From positions 310,001 through 374,000 of the forward strand of contig JAJTCM010000001.1 in the NCBI GenBank assembly GCA_021325675.1: a DNA stretch of 64,000 nucleotides, given 5' to 3'. How positions within the stretch are numbered: position 1 is the stretch's first letter; the number at the start of each line of letters is the position of its first letter. Below are positions 8,748-16,955 of the stretch, piece after piece. The notes under the pieces are model-generated. The model was not told where the DNA came from and made no database searches. It saw nothing but the letters and a program-made list of their open reading frames with translations. Origin of the DNA: Crocinitomicaceae bacterium (GTDB lineage Bacteria > Bacteroidota > Bacteroidia > Flavobacteriales_D > Crocinitomicaceae). A program made the position numbers and the translations under genes.

Positions 8748-8755
8748 TATCTTTA
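8748..8755 (+). promoter_or_regulatory. Imperfect -7 box TATCTTTA
   Basis: TAnnTTTG with the final G replaced by A, 7 nt before the ATG at 8763. It could drive the phosphoesterase separately from meaB, again with almost no leader. Confidence 0.35.
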
Positions 8756-8762
8756 GAGTTTT

Positions 8763-9272
8763 ATGAAAAAAATCGGCCTTCTATCTGATACACACGGTTT
8801 TCTTGATCCCAAAATTTACACGTATTTTAAAGATGTGGACGAAATCTGGCATGCCGGCGATATCGGTTCGTTGGATGTGATCGAAGAGCTGCGGAAGTTT
8901 AAGCCGTTGCGCGCCGTTTTCGGAAATATTGATGACCACGAGATCCGGCGTGAAGTGCCCGAATTCAACCGTTTCCAGGTTGAAGGGGTAGAAGTGCTGA
9001 TCACACACATTGCCGGTAAGCCCGGTAAATACAGCAAGCCTTTATACGATGAGCTGCAGCTGAACGGCGCCCCGAAATTGTTTGTCTGCGGACATTCCCA
9101 TATTTTACTGGTACAAATGGACCGGCGCTACAACATGCTTTGGATGAACCCGGGCGCGTGCGGTTTCAAAGGATTTCATAAGGTTAAGACAATCCTGCGC
9201 TTTGAGATCAGCGGGGAAAAAATCGAAAACCTGGAGGCCATTGAGCTGGGCTTAAGAAGTGATGAACGATAA
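8763..9272 (+). CDS. YfcE/MJ0936-family metallophosphoesterase
   Basis: A calcineurin-like phosphodiesterase of 169 residues, normal for the YfcE/MJ0936 family, whose members hydrolyse small phosphodiesters with Mn2+ or Ni2+. All metal-binding blocks are present: SDTHG (8-12), HAGDIG, FGNIDDHE, THIAGKPGKY and CGHSH. There is no signal peptide, so it is cytoplasmic. It follows the S4 gene by 35 nt and has a possible near-leaderless promoter at 8748-8755. The physiological substrate is unknown. Confidence 0.9.
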   Translation: MKKIGLLSDTHGFLDPKIYTYFKDVDEIWHAGDIGSLDVIEELRKFKPLRAVFGNIDDHEIRREVPEFNRFQVEGVEVLITHIAGKPGKYSKPLYDELQLNGAPKLFVCGHSHILLVQMDRRYNMLWMNPGACGFKGFHKVKTILRFEISGEKIENLEAIELGLRSDER

Positions 9273-9317
9273 ATGTTGAGTGGTGAATAATTCAACATTC
9301 ATCATTAAAATAATATG

Positions 9318-9325
9318 TACTTTTG
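9318..9325 (+). promoter_or_regulatory. -7 box TACTTTTG for porQ
   Basis: Exact TAnnTTTG match, 17 nt before the ATG at 9343. It argues against the in-frame ATG at 9280, which lies upstream of the predicted transcript start. Confidence 0.55.
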
Positions 9326-9342
9326 TTCGTTTTAGATTCCGT

Positions 9343-10377
9343 ATGAACTTATTGAAAACGCTTTTCCTTATTTGTATTGTTTACAGTGCGCGGGCCCAGG
9401 TCGGCGGAAAGAGCTCTTTTGCAGCGCTTAACCTGCCGTTTAATGCCCGTTCTGCGGCTTTAGGGAATGATTTCATTTCATCTCGGGATGAAGATATCAA
9501 CCTTGCAATCCAGAACCCTTCCTTATATAATGCGTCTATGGACCGGATGCTCGGTGTGAACCAGGCTTTCCTCGCCAGCGGGATCAATTACGGGATGTTG
9601 ACTTACGGACGTAAATATACGGACCAGCTGAGCGGTGGTTTTTCCCTGCGCTATGTGAACTACGGGAATATGGAGCGTACAAATGACGCCGGGGTTTCGG
9701 AAGGCAGGTTTTATGCCGGTGATTTTATCCTCGGATCAGGAATTTCGAAACAATTGAACCCCCTGATCAGCGTGGGGGCGAACCTCAACCTCATATATTC
9801 GCAGCTTGAAAGCTACAGCTCTTTTGGGATGGCCGTTGATCTGGCGGGTGTGTATGAGCTCAAAGAAAAGAACCTTGTTGTGACAGCCCTGGTGAAAAAT
9901 GCAGGCTATCAGCTCAAGCCTTATATTAAAGGTCAGCGTGCACAGCTTCCGGCAGAGTTCCAGTTTGCGATCGCCCACAAAGTGAAGCATGCCCCTTTTC
10001 GCTTTACCTTATTAATGCACCACCTGAATACGTTCGACCTGACTTATGTGGAGCCTGACCTCGGCCCGACGATCGATGCCCTCACCGGAGATACGATCCC
10101 TGTGCAGCTTCCGGGGGTAGGTGAGAAGATTTTCCGTCACCTGACTTACCAGGTAGAGCTGATCTTTTCCAAAAATTTCCACCTGCGCACGGCTTTTGAT
10201 TATCACCTGCGCCAGGAAATGAAAGTGGCCGAAAGACCCGGAATTTCAGGTTTCTCTTTTGGTATTGGCATGAAATTCAAGCGTTTTAGTCTCGATTACG
10301 GTTTGGTGGCTTATTCCGCCGCGGGTTTCAATAACCAAGTAACGCTGAATGTTAACCTCGGACAGTTCAGGAAATAA
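9343..10377 (+). CDS. porQ: Type IX secretion system protein PorQ
   Basis: An outer-membrane beta-barrel of the PorV/PorQ group, a component of the type IX secretion machinery that exports CTD-tagged proteins across the outer membrane. From ATG 9343 it has 344 residues, with signal peptide MNLLKTLFLICIVYSARA, then QVGGKSSFAALNLPFNARSA, which matches the PorQ N-terminus, followed by AIQNPSLYN and repeated amphipathic strands. The T9SS cargo candidates in this window (51277, 58299, 61653) are consistent. The upstream extension from 9280 has the repeat text CAACATTCATCATTAAA and is rejected as start. Confidence 0.88.
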   Translation: MNLLKTLFLICIVYSARAQVGGKSSFAALNLPFNARSAALGNDFISSRDEDINLAIQNPSLYNASMDRMLGVNQAFLASGINYGMLTYGRKYTDQLSGGFSLRYVNYGNMERTNDAGVSEGRFYAGDFILGSGISKQLNPLISVGANLNLIYSQLESYSSFGMAVDLAGVYELKEKNLVVTALVKNAGYQLKPYIKGQRAQLPAEFQFAIAHKVKHAPFRFTLLMHHLNTFDLTYVEPDLGPTIDALTGDTIPVQLPGVGEKIFRHLTYQVELIFSKNFHLRTAFDYHLRQEMKVAERPGISGFSFGIGMKFKRFSLDYGLVAYSAAGFNNQVTLNVNLGQFRK

Positions 10378-10512
10378 AATTAATCTCTTCTTATAGAAAG
10401 GCTTATACTTTTAAACAAAGAAAAGTTCATATTTTTTTGCAATAAAATTTTGTAATTGTGCAACATTTAAAAATTAAGTCCGTACATTAGCACAAACCAA
10501 AAAATAAAAAAA

Positions 10513-11421
10513 ATGAAAAAATTATCTATTTTAGTTGGTGCATTAACTTTAACTAGTTCACTTTTCGCACAAGACTTAACGTCTAAAAAGGGTGAGAATT
10601 ACATGCCAGAGCAAGGTGACTGGGCTTTAGGTATTGATGCTGTACCTTTTTTAAACTATTTCGGGAACTTTATCGGAGGTGACGGCTTAAACGTTGCTCC
10701 TAACTGGAACTGGGCTTCTAACAACCAGACAATCGTTGGAAAATACTTCGTAGAGGAGAAAATGGCTTACAGAGGTGCTTTGAGAATTGGTTTCGGTTCT
10801 ACTTCAACAACTGTAATGGTTGCTGACCGTGCTGCTGATAACTCTGGTCTCGTATACCCTGCTATGCCGCCAATGAAAGAGAACGTTATGAAAGACGGCG
10901 CAATGAACATCGGTTTAGCCGGAGGTCTTGAGTGGAGAAAAGGTAACACACGTTTACAAGGTTTCTACGGTGCTGAGCTTGGATTTAACTTAGGAAGCAA
11001 CAAAGAAACTTACGATTACGGTAACGGATTGGTTGCTAACGTAGCTGAGCCTGCTTTCGTAGGTGTTGATCCTGCTGATGATTTCGGTACAGGTAACATG
11101 ACTACTGATTCTTATGGTAACGACGCACGTGTACTTGAAGCTAAAACTTCTATGTTCGGTTTAGGACTGAGAGGTTTCATCGGTGCTGAGTACTTCGTAT
11201 TGCCTAAATTATCTGTAGGTGCTGAATTCGGTTGGGGTCTTGGTTTCATGTCAATGAGCGGATCTACTGAAATCGAGTCTATCGGTAACAACGGTGCTGC
11301 TGACGTAGTTGGTACACAAACAATGGAGGCTGACAAAGTTTCTATGTTCGGTATTGACACTGACATCAACAACACTGTATTTGGTAACCCAGGACAGTTG
11401 AAAATTACTTTACATTTCTAA
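10513..11421 (+). CDS. Abundant outer-membrane beta-barrel protein, hypothetical
   Basis: A 302-residue protein with signal peptide (MKKLSILVGALTLTSSLFA) and barrel-like strands ending in LKITLHF, a typical C-terminal aromatic signature for outer-membrane insertion. I do not recognise a specific family. Codon use is strikingly different from its neighbours: GCT, GGT, GTT, AAC, TTC, CGT and AGA dominate and GCG/GGC/CCG are rare, as for very highly expressed genes. It is a single-gene unit with a terminator at 11446-11474. A possible variant -7 box TACATTAG lies at 10483-10490. A major surface porin or structural protein is the best guess. Confidence 0.75.
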   Translation: MKKLSILVGALTLTSSLFAQDLTSKKGENYMPEQGDWALGIDAVPFLNYFGNFIGGDGLNVAPNWNWASNNQTIVGKYFVEEKMAYRGALRIGFGSTSTTVMVADRAADNSGLVYPAMPPMKENVMKDGAMNIGLAGGLEWRKGNTRLQGFYGAELGFNLGSNKETYDYGNGLVANVAEPAFVGVDPADDFGTGNMTTDSYGNDARVLEAKTSMFGLGLRGFIGAEYFVLPKLSVGAEFGWGLGFMSMSGSTEIESIGNNGAADVVGTQTMEADKVSMFGIDTDINNTVFGNPGQLKITLHF

Positions 11422-11445
11422 GAATAAACATTCTTAAAATAGAAA

Positions 11446-11474
11446 AGCCCTTCGTTTACCGGAGGGCTTTTTTT
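11446..11474 (+). terminator. Intrinsic terminator
   Basis: AGCCCT / AGGGCT stem with inner pairs around a TTTA loop, then seven T. It follows the abundant outer-membrane protein gene. Confidence 0.88.
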
Positions 11475-11624
11475 ATGGGTACAACTCAAGCGCCCGGCTT
11501 CCGGGGAAACATTTGTGTAATTGGTGAGCCGTCCGGGAACAAGTACAAACCACTCATAAAATAATCAGTGAATATTCGCGTCATTCGAGGCTAAAAAGTT
11601 ATCTTTAAAGAAATACTTTGAATC

Positions 11625-12074
11625 ATGAAAATACTTTTGATAACAGCATTACTCGCCCTGTCTTTTGCGTCAGCGCCGAAAGATAAGGAACAAGTTGAAC
11701 AAGTACTGAACGAATGGCACAAAGCTGCAGCTGAAGGCAATTTCGAAAAATATTTCGGGCTGATGAGCGAAGAATCCGTTTACATCGGCACAGCTCCGGG
11801 CGAGCGCTGGGATAAAAAACAGTTCATGGCTTTCTCCAAGCCTTATTTCGACCGGGGCAAGGCCTGGGATTTCAAGTCGGTGTCACGCCATATTTCTTTT
11901 TCGGATGACGGCAAAACCGCCTGGTTCGATGAAGTGCTCGATACCTGGATGAAGGATTGCAGTGGTTCCGGCGTTTTGAAAAAGGTGAAAGGCAAGTGGC
12001 TGATCATGTTCTACGATCTCCACGTGCTGATAGAAAATGAAAAAACCGATGCTTTCCTGGAGCTGCGCAAATAA
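11625..12074 (+). CDS. NTF2/SnoaL-like family protein
   Basis: The 149-residue protein has a short hydrophobic N-terminus (KILLITALLALSFASA), probably a signal peptide, then a SnoaL/NTF2-like fold: VEQVLNEWHKAAAEGNFEKYFGLMSEESVYIGTAPGE is typical of the SnoaL_3/DUF4440 group, and it closes with GVLKKVKGKWLIMFYDLHV. Members are diverse ligand-binding proteins or isomerases, so no reaction can be assigned. A TATCTTTA box (11600-11607) lies 17 nt upstream. The stop overlaps the next start by 1 nt (TAATG). Confidence 0.8.
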   Translation: MKILLITALLALSFASAPKDKEQVEQVLNEWHKAAAEGNFEKYFGLMSEESVYIGTAPGERWDKKQFMAFSKPYFDRGKAWDFKSVSRHISFSDDGKTAWFDEVLDTWMKDCSGSGVLKKVKGKWLIMFYDLHVLIENEKTDAFLELRK

Positions 12075-12304
12075 TGGATCCTATTTTTCCTATTTACCGT
12101 AAGCTGAGCAATTCCAGGGCTTTTTACAAAATAAATTCGCCGGATGAATTCGAGGAGATCCAGGTCCTTGGCTCAAAACGTTTCCATTACACACACCAGG
12201 CCCGTCAATATCCCGAAAAGCTGAAGATCATGGATATGATTGCGCTGGAAGACGGATCGTATGTGGAATCTGATGAAAATGAGTTTAATAGGCTGATGGG
12301 TTAA
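12074..12304 (+). CDS. Small hypothetical protein, 76 aa
   Basis: I do not recognise it. The protein is acidic to neutral, without signal or membrane segment, and contains FYKINSPDEFEEIQVLG and IALEDGSYVESDENEF. It is probably real because its ATG overlaps the stop of the NTF2-like gene by 1 nt and its codon use matches nearby genes. Confidence 0.55.
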   Translation: MDPIFPIYRKLSNSRAFYKINSPDEFEEIQVLGSKRFHYTHQARQYPEKLKIMDMIALEDGSYVESDENEFNRLMG

Positions 12305-12368
12305 TCCGCGGTGGCGGAGTTGATGTGCTAACAGATGGTTAATCTAATCCAATTAGCATATTGTCACA

Positions 12369-13481
12369 TTACTTTTTGTCCCGTAATTTCATAAAAGGCC
12401 GCTCAATTCCTTTGTAAAGCAAAAATGCCAAAAAGATCGAAAGTGCCCAGAACAGCAGGTATTCCGCCCACCAATATTCCCCCGGGTGGTGCTTTTGACG
12501 CAGGTTTCCGTGAATCCCGAACTTGATGAAAATGTCGATCACAATCGTTCGGTTGATGAGATAAATCGAATAAGAAGTAATGCTGATAAAGGTAACGGCG
12601 CGCGAAACCGGGTTGCCGGTGTTCACTTTCCAGCTGGATAAAAACGGGAGCATCAGCAAAACACTCAGGGCTTTTAATGTGGGTGCGAAAACGCAGTAAT
12701 AAATATCCGCATCATTAGTATTCAGGAATTTCAGGAAAAAAAGCATGCCGAACATCGCCGGGAGAAGCAGCCAGTGTTGAGCCCGTTTCCACAATTTAGG
12801 GAAATAAGTGATCCAGAAAGCGCCCAGGACCCCCACCATAATCCCATCAAGCCGCGGGATCACCTGCAGCAGGATATCCGTTTGAAAATCTTTGCCTTCG
12901 TAAGTTTGATACAGGTAATACCTGTAAGCAAGTATGCCCAGGATCCCGGTTACGATCAATACGAATAAGGTGATTTTAAAATGCTTTTTGAACAGCCAGA
13001 CAAAGCCGAAAAACACAGGAGGGATCAGCAGGTAAAACCATTCTTCGATGCTCAGGCTCCACGATTCCTGGAAAAAATCCGGTTGAACGGCATTGAAATT
13101 CTGAATGAAAAGATAGTATTTATACCATTGCTCCGGGATCCGCTCGGCTTTAAAGATCAAAACATAGACCAGCAGCAGCGTTAAAATAAAGAAATAGGCC
13201 GGAAGGGTACGCATCCAGCGCCTTGACCAGAAATGCAGCAGGTTTTTCAACCTGGTTTCGCCCTGGTTGATCTGTTTGAACAGGATTTGCCCGATCAAAA
13301 AACCGCTCAGCACGAAGAATAAGCCTACACCGTCAAGCACGAGCATCCGGGCAAAGGGCTTATATTCCGCAGGAAGCAGGATGGAGCTGTGTCCGAGCAA
13401 AACGAAAAAAATGGCAAAAAAGCGAAGCAAATCCAGACCGAAAATGCGGTTTTGCCCCGAATGGATGCGGAAAAATCCCAT
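12369..13481 (-). CDS. Acyltransferase family 3 membrane protein
   Basis: An integral membrane O-acyltransferase of the OafA/NodX type, which moves acyl groups onto surface sugars. About ten hydrophobic segments are visible, beginning with the family hallmark GLDLLRFFAIFFVLLGHSS (the conserved Arg and His), then GLFFVLSGFLIGQ, and SWSLSIEEWFYLLIP with the conserved Ser-Glu-Glu. From ATG 13481 it has 370 residues. A TATTTTTG box at 13493-13486 sits 4 nt upstream, excluding the earlier ATG at 13496. The sugar target is unknown, and no polysaccharide cluster surrounds it. Confidence 0.88.
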   Translation of the reverse strand: MGFFRIHSGQNRIFGLDLLRFFAIFFVLLGHSSILLPAEYKPFARMLVLDGVGLFFVLSGFLIGQILFKQINQGETRLKNLLHFWSRRWMRTLPAYFFILTLLLVYVLIFKAERIPEQWYKYYLFIQNFNAVQPDFFQESWSLSIEEWFYLLIPPVFFGFVWLFKKHFKITLFVLIVTGILGILAYRYYLYQTYEGKDFQTDILLQVIPRLDGIMVGVLGAFWITYFPKLWKRAQHWLLLPAMFGMLFFLKFLNTNDADIYYCVFAPTLKALSVLLMLPFLSSWKVNTGNPVSRAVTFISITSYSIYLINRTIVIDIFIKFGIHGNLRQKHHPGEYWWAEYLLFWALSIFLAFLLYKGIERPFMKLRDKK

Positions 13482-13485
13482 GGCG

Positions 13486-13493
13486 CAAAAATA
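13486..13493 (-). promoter_or_regulatory. -7 box TATTTTTG, leaderless acyltransferase start
   Basis: Exact minus-strand TAnnTTTG match with only 4 nt to the ATG at 13481. Confidence 0.6.
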
Positions 13494-13568
13494 CAAAGAT
13501 TCTGTCTTTTACAGCGTAAAGCGCTGAATTATATTTAACTTGCTGAAACCGGAAAACAGAGCGGAAAA

Positions 13569-14006
13569 TTAAAGCTTAAGCTCCATACGGTATAAATCAA
13601 AGCCTTTGGCCCAATAATCCGGTTGAGTTTCTTCAAGCTGAAATCCTGATTTTTCATAAAAACGGTAAGCCAGCTGAGAAGTACGGACAGTCAGGTGGTG
13701 GGCAGTAAGCTTTTCGCGGGCAAAATCAACCCGGTATTCCAGCAGCTGTTTTCCCAGGCCTTTTCCGTGGTGCTCCGGATGCACGATGTCCCAGCTGATT
13801 TTAAACTGAGTGGGGTTTTCTGTGCTGTTGATGCCGCCGCAAGCCAGGATTTCATTGCCGGATTCAAGTACAAAATAATCTTCCAGGTGATGATTGAGAT
13901 AAAATGTAAGGTCATCAAATTCACTTTCCGCAAAGGCAGCAGGACAATTAAGGTGAAAAAGCTTCAAAACGCTTTCCCGGTCACTGATTTGGTACGGACG
14001 GATCAT
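13569..14006 (-). CDS. GNAT-family N-acetyltransferase
   Basis: A 145-residue GCN5-related acetyltransferase, which uses acetyl-CoA to acetylate an amine. The acetyl-CoA loop is WDIVHPEHHGKGLGKQLLEY (Gln/Arg-x-x-Gly-x-Gly/Ala variant, GKGLG), followed by LTVRTSQLAYRFYEKSGF, the typical motif B. The substrate is unknown. The gene lies tail-on to the acyltransferase start region and upstream is repeat-rich DNA with a palindrome at 14084-14099. Confidence 0.85.
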   Translation of the reverse strand: MIRPYQISDRESVLKLFHLNCPAAFAESEFDDLTFYLNHHLEDYFVLESGNEILACGGINSTENPTQFKISWDIVHPEHHGKGLGKQLLEYRVDFAREKLTAHHLTVRTSQLAYRFYEKSGFQLEETQPDYWAKGFDLYRMELKL

Positions 14007-14007
14007 T

Positions 14008-14115
14008 ATGTAGAATGTAGAATTGAAAATGTAAAATCAAGAATTACCGCCCGGCAGAGAATCTTCAAATCTTCGTATTTCCTCCTGATAGCTATCAGGG
14101 ATCAATTCTCAATTT
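14008..14115. repeat. Intergenic repeat with REP-like palindrome
   Basis: The gap contains ATGTAGAATGTAGAATTG-type repeat text, the perfect palindrome CCTGATAGCTATCAGG at 14084-14099, and TCTCAATTTTTCAATTC. The palindrome is a variant of the CCCGATAGCTATCGGG element found twice near tRNA-Arg. Confidence 0.6.
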
Positions 14116-14116
14116 T

Positions 14117-14461
14117 TCAATTCTTCTTTTTACAGCATCCATCCAGCTTTTCGTAAGCCAGCGGGTCAGCCGGGATATTATCAGCGGAAAAACCGAGTTT
14201 GGCAATTTCACGGCGGATTTCGTCCGGGGAGATTTTTTTCGTTTTGTATTTAACGCTGATGGTCATGTCTTCCTCGTTGTATGTCACGAGCTTGATGCCT
14301 TTTACATAATACAGGTCGGTTTCCATTTTACCGCCGCAGGTTTCGCAAACTTTGCAGTGATCACAGAAAACCTGTGTTTTGATGACAACGGTTTCCATTT
14401 TTTTCTGCGCCAGGAGCTGACCGGAAGCAAAAAGGAGACAAAAAACAATAAGGAATTTCAT
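14117..14461 (-). CDS. Secreted heavy-metal-associated (HMA) domain protein
   Basis: The 114-residue product has a signal peptide (MKFLIVFCLLFASGQLLAQ) and a small HMA-like ferredoxin fold with TQVFCDHCKVCETCGGKM, which supplies at least two Cys pairs, and ISVKYKTKKISPDEIRREIAKLGF, the typical HMA second half. It ends with CCKKKN, another Cys pair. A periplasmic copper or other soft-metal chaperone role is likely. The alternative start MSM at 14467 adds only two residues. A TATCTTTG box is at 14488-14481. Confidence 0.82.
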   Translation of the reverse strand: MKFLIVFCLLFASGQLLAQKKMETVVIKTQVFCDHCKVCETCGGKMETDLYYVKGIKLVTYNEEDMTISVKYKTKKISPDEIRREIAKLGFSADNIPADPLAYEKLDGCCKKKN

Positions 14462-14480
14462 AGACATTTATTTGATCTTG

Positions 14481-14488
14481 CAAAGATA
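14481..14488 (-). promoter_or_regulatory. -7 box TATCTTTG for the HMA gene
   Basis: Exact minus-strand TAnnTTTG match, 13 to 19 nt before the candidate ATGs. Confidence 0.55.
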
Positions 14489-14525
14489 ACGAATTCCTTC
14501 CTTGCTGTAGTATGTGTCAAAAAGT

Positions 14526-15047
14526 TCAGGCTGAAAAAAGCGGGTTAAAAGATGTTTCGCCTTGCCGGGAGGAAAGCAGCTGCCGCAGGGCACGGGTAAT
14601 TTGCCGCACCGGGAATTTGTTGATCCGGGCTGCCAAAATGTAGGGCAGCAGTTCTGTTGCGAGCGCTTTGCTTTTGTCATTAAAGTGAAGCGGCAGCTTG
14701 AGCAGGGGGATTTTTCGTTCGCCCATGCAGAGTACGAGGTAGTTGTTTTCGATGATAGCTGCCAATCCGCCGCGGCGGCAATGGCGCTTCACGCGTCGGT
14801 TTTCGGGGTAGAGGCTAAAGAGAGCAATTTCACAGAAGAGCTCGTCGCGCAGTTCATACACGAGGTCGTCGTCAGCATTCAGGATGGCATAGCTGCTTTC
14901 AGGAAGCGCTACACGGCCGCCGATCATTATATCCAGATCTTCCACGTCCTCCGTTTCCCGGAGCTTTTCATTCAGGTGGCAGATCACGCTAATGTCGTCT
15001 GGAAGCATGTAAGGCTGATTTAAGCTATGTTTATCCGGAAGCTTCAT
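14526..15047 (-). CDS. Hypothetical protein, 173 aa
   Basis: I do not recognise a family. The protein lacks a signal peptide and membrane segments. It contains many Leu, Arg and Glu, the block RRVKRHCRRGGLAAIIENNY in the middle, and LPYILAARINKFPVRQITRAL near the C-terminus. Two overlapping frames on the opposite strand look like shadows. It is divergent from the GNAT gene at 15225 and follows no operon. Codon usage is similar to the surroundings, so a real gene is probable. Confidence 0.6.
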   Translation of the reverse strand: MKLPDKHSLNQPYMLPDDISVICHLNEKLRETEDVEDLDIMIGGRVALPESSYAILNADDDLVYELRDELFCEIALFSLYPENRRVKRHCRRGGLAAIIENNYLVLCMGERKIPLLKLPLHFNDKSKALATELLPYILAARINKFPVRQITRALRQLLSSRQGETSFNPLFSA

Positions 15048-15210
15048 TACTGTTATTTTTGGCTGCAGTAGCGGGTTTTAATAATGTAAATATCAGTGTT
15101 CCGTACTAAAATTCTCTTGTACTTTTCCGGCAAACTTTTACATCATTCCCATGCAGGCATACTAAGCGGTAAAAAATAACGTTCCCCGGTGCTTTTTACA
15201 CGAAATGTAC

Positions 15211-15218
15211 TAGTTTTG
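15211..15218 (+). promoter_or_regulatory. -7 box TAGTTTTG, 6 nt before the GNAT start
   Basis: Exact TAnnTTTG match ahead of the ATG at 15225. It rules out the upstream ATG at 15189 as the start. Confidence 0.6.
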
Positions 15219-15224
15219 CAAGCA

Positions 15225-15776
15225 ATGGAAAAGAAGGCTGTGAACGCTGAACAAATTATAATCCGTAAAGCTGTAGAATCGGATTTACCGGCTATTCTCG
15301 CGATTTACAACGATGCGATTTTGCATACAACGGCGGTGTATGATTATGAGCCGCACACCCTTGAAATGCGCCAAAGCTGGTTCAGGCAGAAACAAGAATC
15401 CGGGATTCCGGTTTTCGTGGCGGAGACCGGTGGGGAAACTCTTGGTTTCAGCTCTTACGGGCCTTTTCGCGCCTGGGCCGCCTACCGGTACACGATGGAA
15501 AACCTGGTGTACATCAACCCGTCTTTCCGGGGTTTGGGACTGGGTGAGAAGCTGACGCTCGCTGTAATTAATGCAGCCCGTGAAAATGGGGTGCATACGC
15601 TTGTTGCCGGTATCGACGCAACCAATATCATCAGTTTGAAGCTGCACGCCAAGCTCGGCTTTAAAGAAGTGGCCCGCTTTGAGCAGGTAGGCTTCAAATT
15701 CGGAAAATGGCTCGACCTCGTGTTTATGCAATTGCTTTTTGATACACCTGGAAATCCGGGAGAAAAGGTGTCTTAA
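15225..15776 (+). CDS. GNAT-family N-acetyltransferase (phosphinothricin acetyltransferase-like)
   Basis: From ATG 15225 this is a 183-residue acetyltransferase. The order IRKAVESDLPAILAIYNDAI, VAETGGETLGFSSYGPFRAWAAYRYT, VYINPSFRGLGLGEKLT and GIDATNIISLKLHAKLGFKEV matches the PAT/YncA subgroup, which acetylates methionine sulfone or sulfoximine and phosphinothricin-like amino acids. Length is typical. Its stop overlaps the converging methyltransferase stop (shared TTAA at 15773-15776), so there is no room for a terminator between them. Confidence 0.9.
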   Translation: MEKKAVNAEQIIIRKAVESDLPAILAIYNDAILHTTAVYDYEPHTLEMRQSWFRQKQESGIPVFVAETGGETLGFSSYGPFRAWAAYRYTMENLVYINPSFRGLGLGEKLTLAVINAARENGVHTLVAGIDATNIISLKLHAKLGFKEVARFEQVGFKFGKWLDLVFMQLLFDTPGNPGEKVS

Positions 15777-16399
15777 TTTGCCTTTCGCCGAAAGCTGCAA
15801 AAAATGAAGTTCTGCACGGTATCAAATGGGGTAGGGTGATCAACCAAACGGCAGGCAATCTTTTCAAAATGAGCGCCAAAATACTGCTCAAAGCTGTTTT
15901 CGGAATGCTGGCGGATCGGGATTCCGCTGCATTTGAGCGGGCCTTTTTCTGAAAAAGTACCCAAAATCAAAATTCCGCCGGGTTCCAACGCTTTTGAAAG
16001 TATAGTGACATACCGCCGGATTTCGTGTTCCTCTGTCAGAAAGTGAAAAACAGCCCTGTCGTGCCAGACGTCGTAGGTTTGCTGTGGATCAAAAGCCGCA
16101 ATATCAGAAACAATCCAATGCACCTGCCCAGTTTTTTCGCCCAGGCGTTCTTTTGCCCGGTCAATGGCTTTGGAGGAAATATCCAAAACGGAAAGATTAT
16201 TGTAACCCAAATCCAGTAAATGATCTGCCAGGAAGCTATCGCCACCGCCGGCATCCATGATCCGGGCCGATGCAGGGACTTCAAGCTCCCGGAAATAAGC
16301 GAGCGACGTTTCAGGAACGGGTTGATACCAGCTTACGTCTGTCAGTGCTTTTGTGTCATAAATTTTTTCCCAATGGGCCTGGCGATCGAAATTTTCCAT
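15773..16399 (-). CDS. Class I SAM-dependent methyltransferase
   Basis: From ATG 16399 the product has 208 residues. It carries RIMDAGGGDSFLADHLLDLG (motif I), LSVLDISSKAIDRAKERLG, IVSDIAAFDPQQTYDVWHDRAVFHFLTEE and LEPGGILILGTFSEKGP, the series seen in TPMT/tellurite-resistance-like methyltransferases of Bacteroidota. The starting context MENFDRQAHWEKIYDTK is characteristic of that group. Substrate unknown. A TATCTTTG box at 16421-16414 lies 14 nt upstream and overlaps the GTG of a longer reading, so ATG 16399 is chosen. Confidence 0.88.
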   Translation of the reverse strand: MENFDRQAHWEKIYDTKALTDVSWYQPVPETSLAYFRELEVPASARIMDAGGGDSFLADHLLDLGYNNLSVLDISSKAIDRAKERLGEKTGQVHWIVSDIAAFDPQQTYDVWHDRAVFHFLTEEHEIRRYVTILSKALEPGGILILGTFSEKGPLKCSGIPIRQHSENSFEQYFGAHFEKIACRLVDHPTPFDTVQNFIFCSFRRKAN

Positions 16400-16413
16400 T
16401 TTAGTATTTTGCA

Positions 16414-16421
16414 CAAAGATA
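16414..16421 (-). promoter_or_regulatory. -7 box TATCTTTG for the methyltransferase
   Basis: Exact minus-strand match; the in-frame GTG at 16414 is part of the box itself and cannot be translated. Confidence 0.55.
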
Positions 16422-16438
16422 GGAATTGGCTGCTAATC

Positions 16439-16897
16439 TCAGGCTGATTGAGCCTTTGCAACGTGTTTCACCGGGAAATTAACCGAATTGGCGATAAAAC
16501 AAAGCTTGTGCGCTTCATGATGGATCCCTTCCAGCTCTGCCAGCCGTGCAGGATCGTTAATCGTTGCAATCGGATTGAGCGTTGCTTCCGTAAAACGGCC
16601 GGAGCCTTCATCCAAAATTCCGGTGGGCCTGTCCTCGTAAGCGGTCACAATAATCCCTTTGTCGGCGCACAAGTGCAGAAACCACAGCATGTGACAGCTT
16701 GAAAGCGAAGCGAGCAGCAATTCTTCCGGGTTATATTTCGAAGCATCTCCGCGAAAAGCCGGATCAGATGAAGCTTCAAGCGTCACTTTATTTTCCGCCT
16801 GGATGGTATGGCTGCGCTCATAATTCCGGTAGCCGGAGGTTCCTGTTCCTGTGTTTCCGGTCCAGGTGATCTGAAGGGTGTAATGGTGGAGTTTCAT
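16439..16897 (-). CDS. OsmC/Ohr-family peroxiredoxin-like protein
   Basis: A 152-residue thiol peroxidase of the OsmC superfamily, which reduces organic hydroperoxides with two Cys residues. The first reactive Cys is in LLASLSSCHMLWFLHLC and the second in HHEAHKLCFIANSVNFPV, at the expected spacing. The N-terminal TWTGNTGTGTSGYRNYERSH and SSDPAFRGDASKYNPEELL are typical of the OsmC-like YhfA-related group found in Bacteroidota. It is probably a single-gene unit. Confidence 0.9.
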   Translation of the reverse strand: MKLHHYTLQITWTGNTGTGTSGYRNYERSHTIQAENKVTLEASSDPAFRGDASKYNPEELLLASLSSCHMLWFLHLCADKGIIVTAYEDRPTGILDEGSGRFTEATLNPIATINDPARLAELEGIHHEAHKLCFIANSVNFPVKHVAKAQSA

Positions 16898-16955
16898 TTT
16901 TTAGATTGTTGGATAATAGATTGGATTATTAGATAAGCTTCCGGAAAATAGCACT

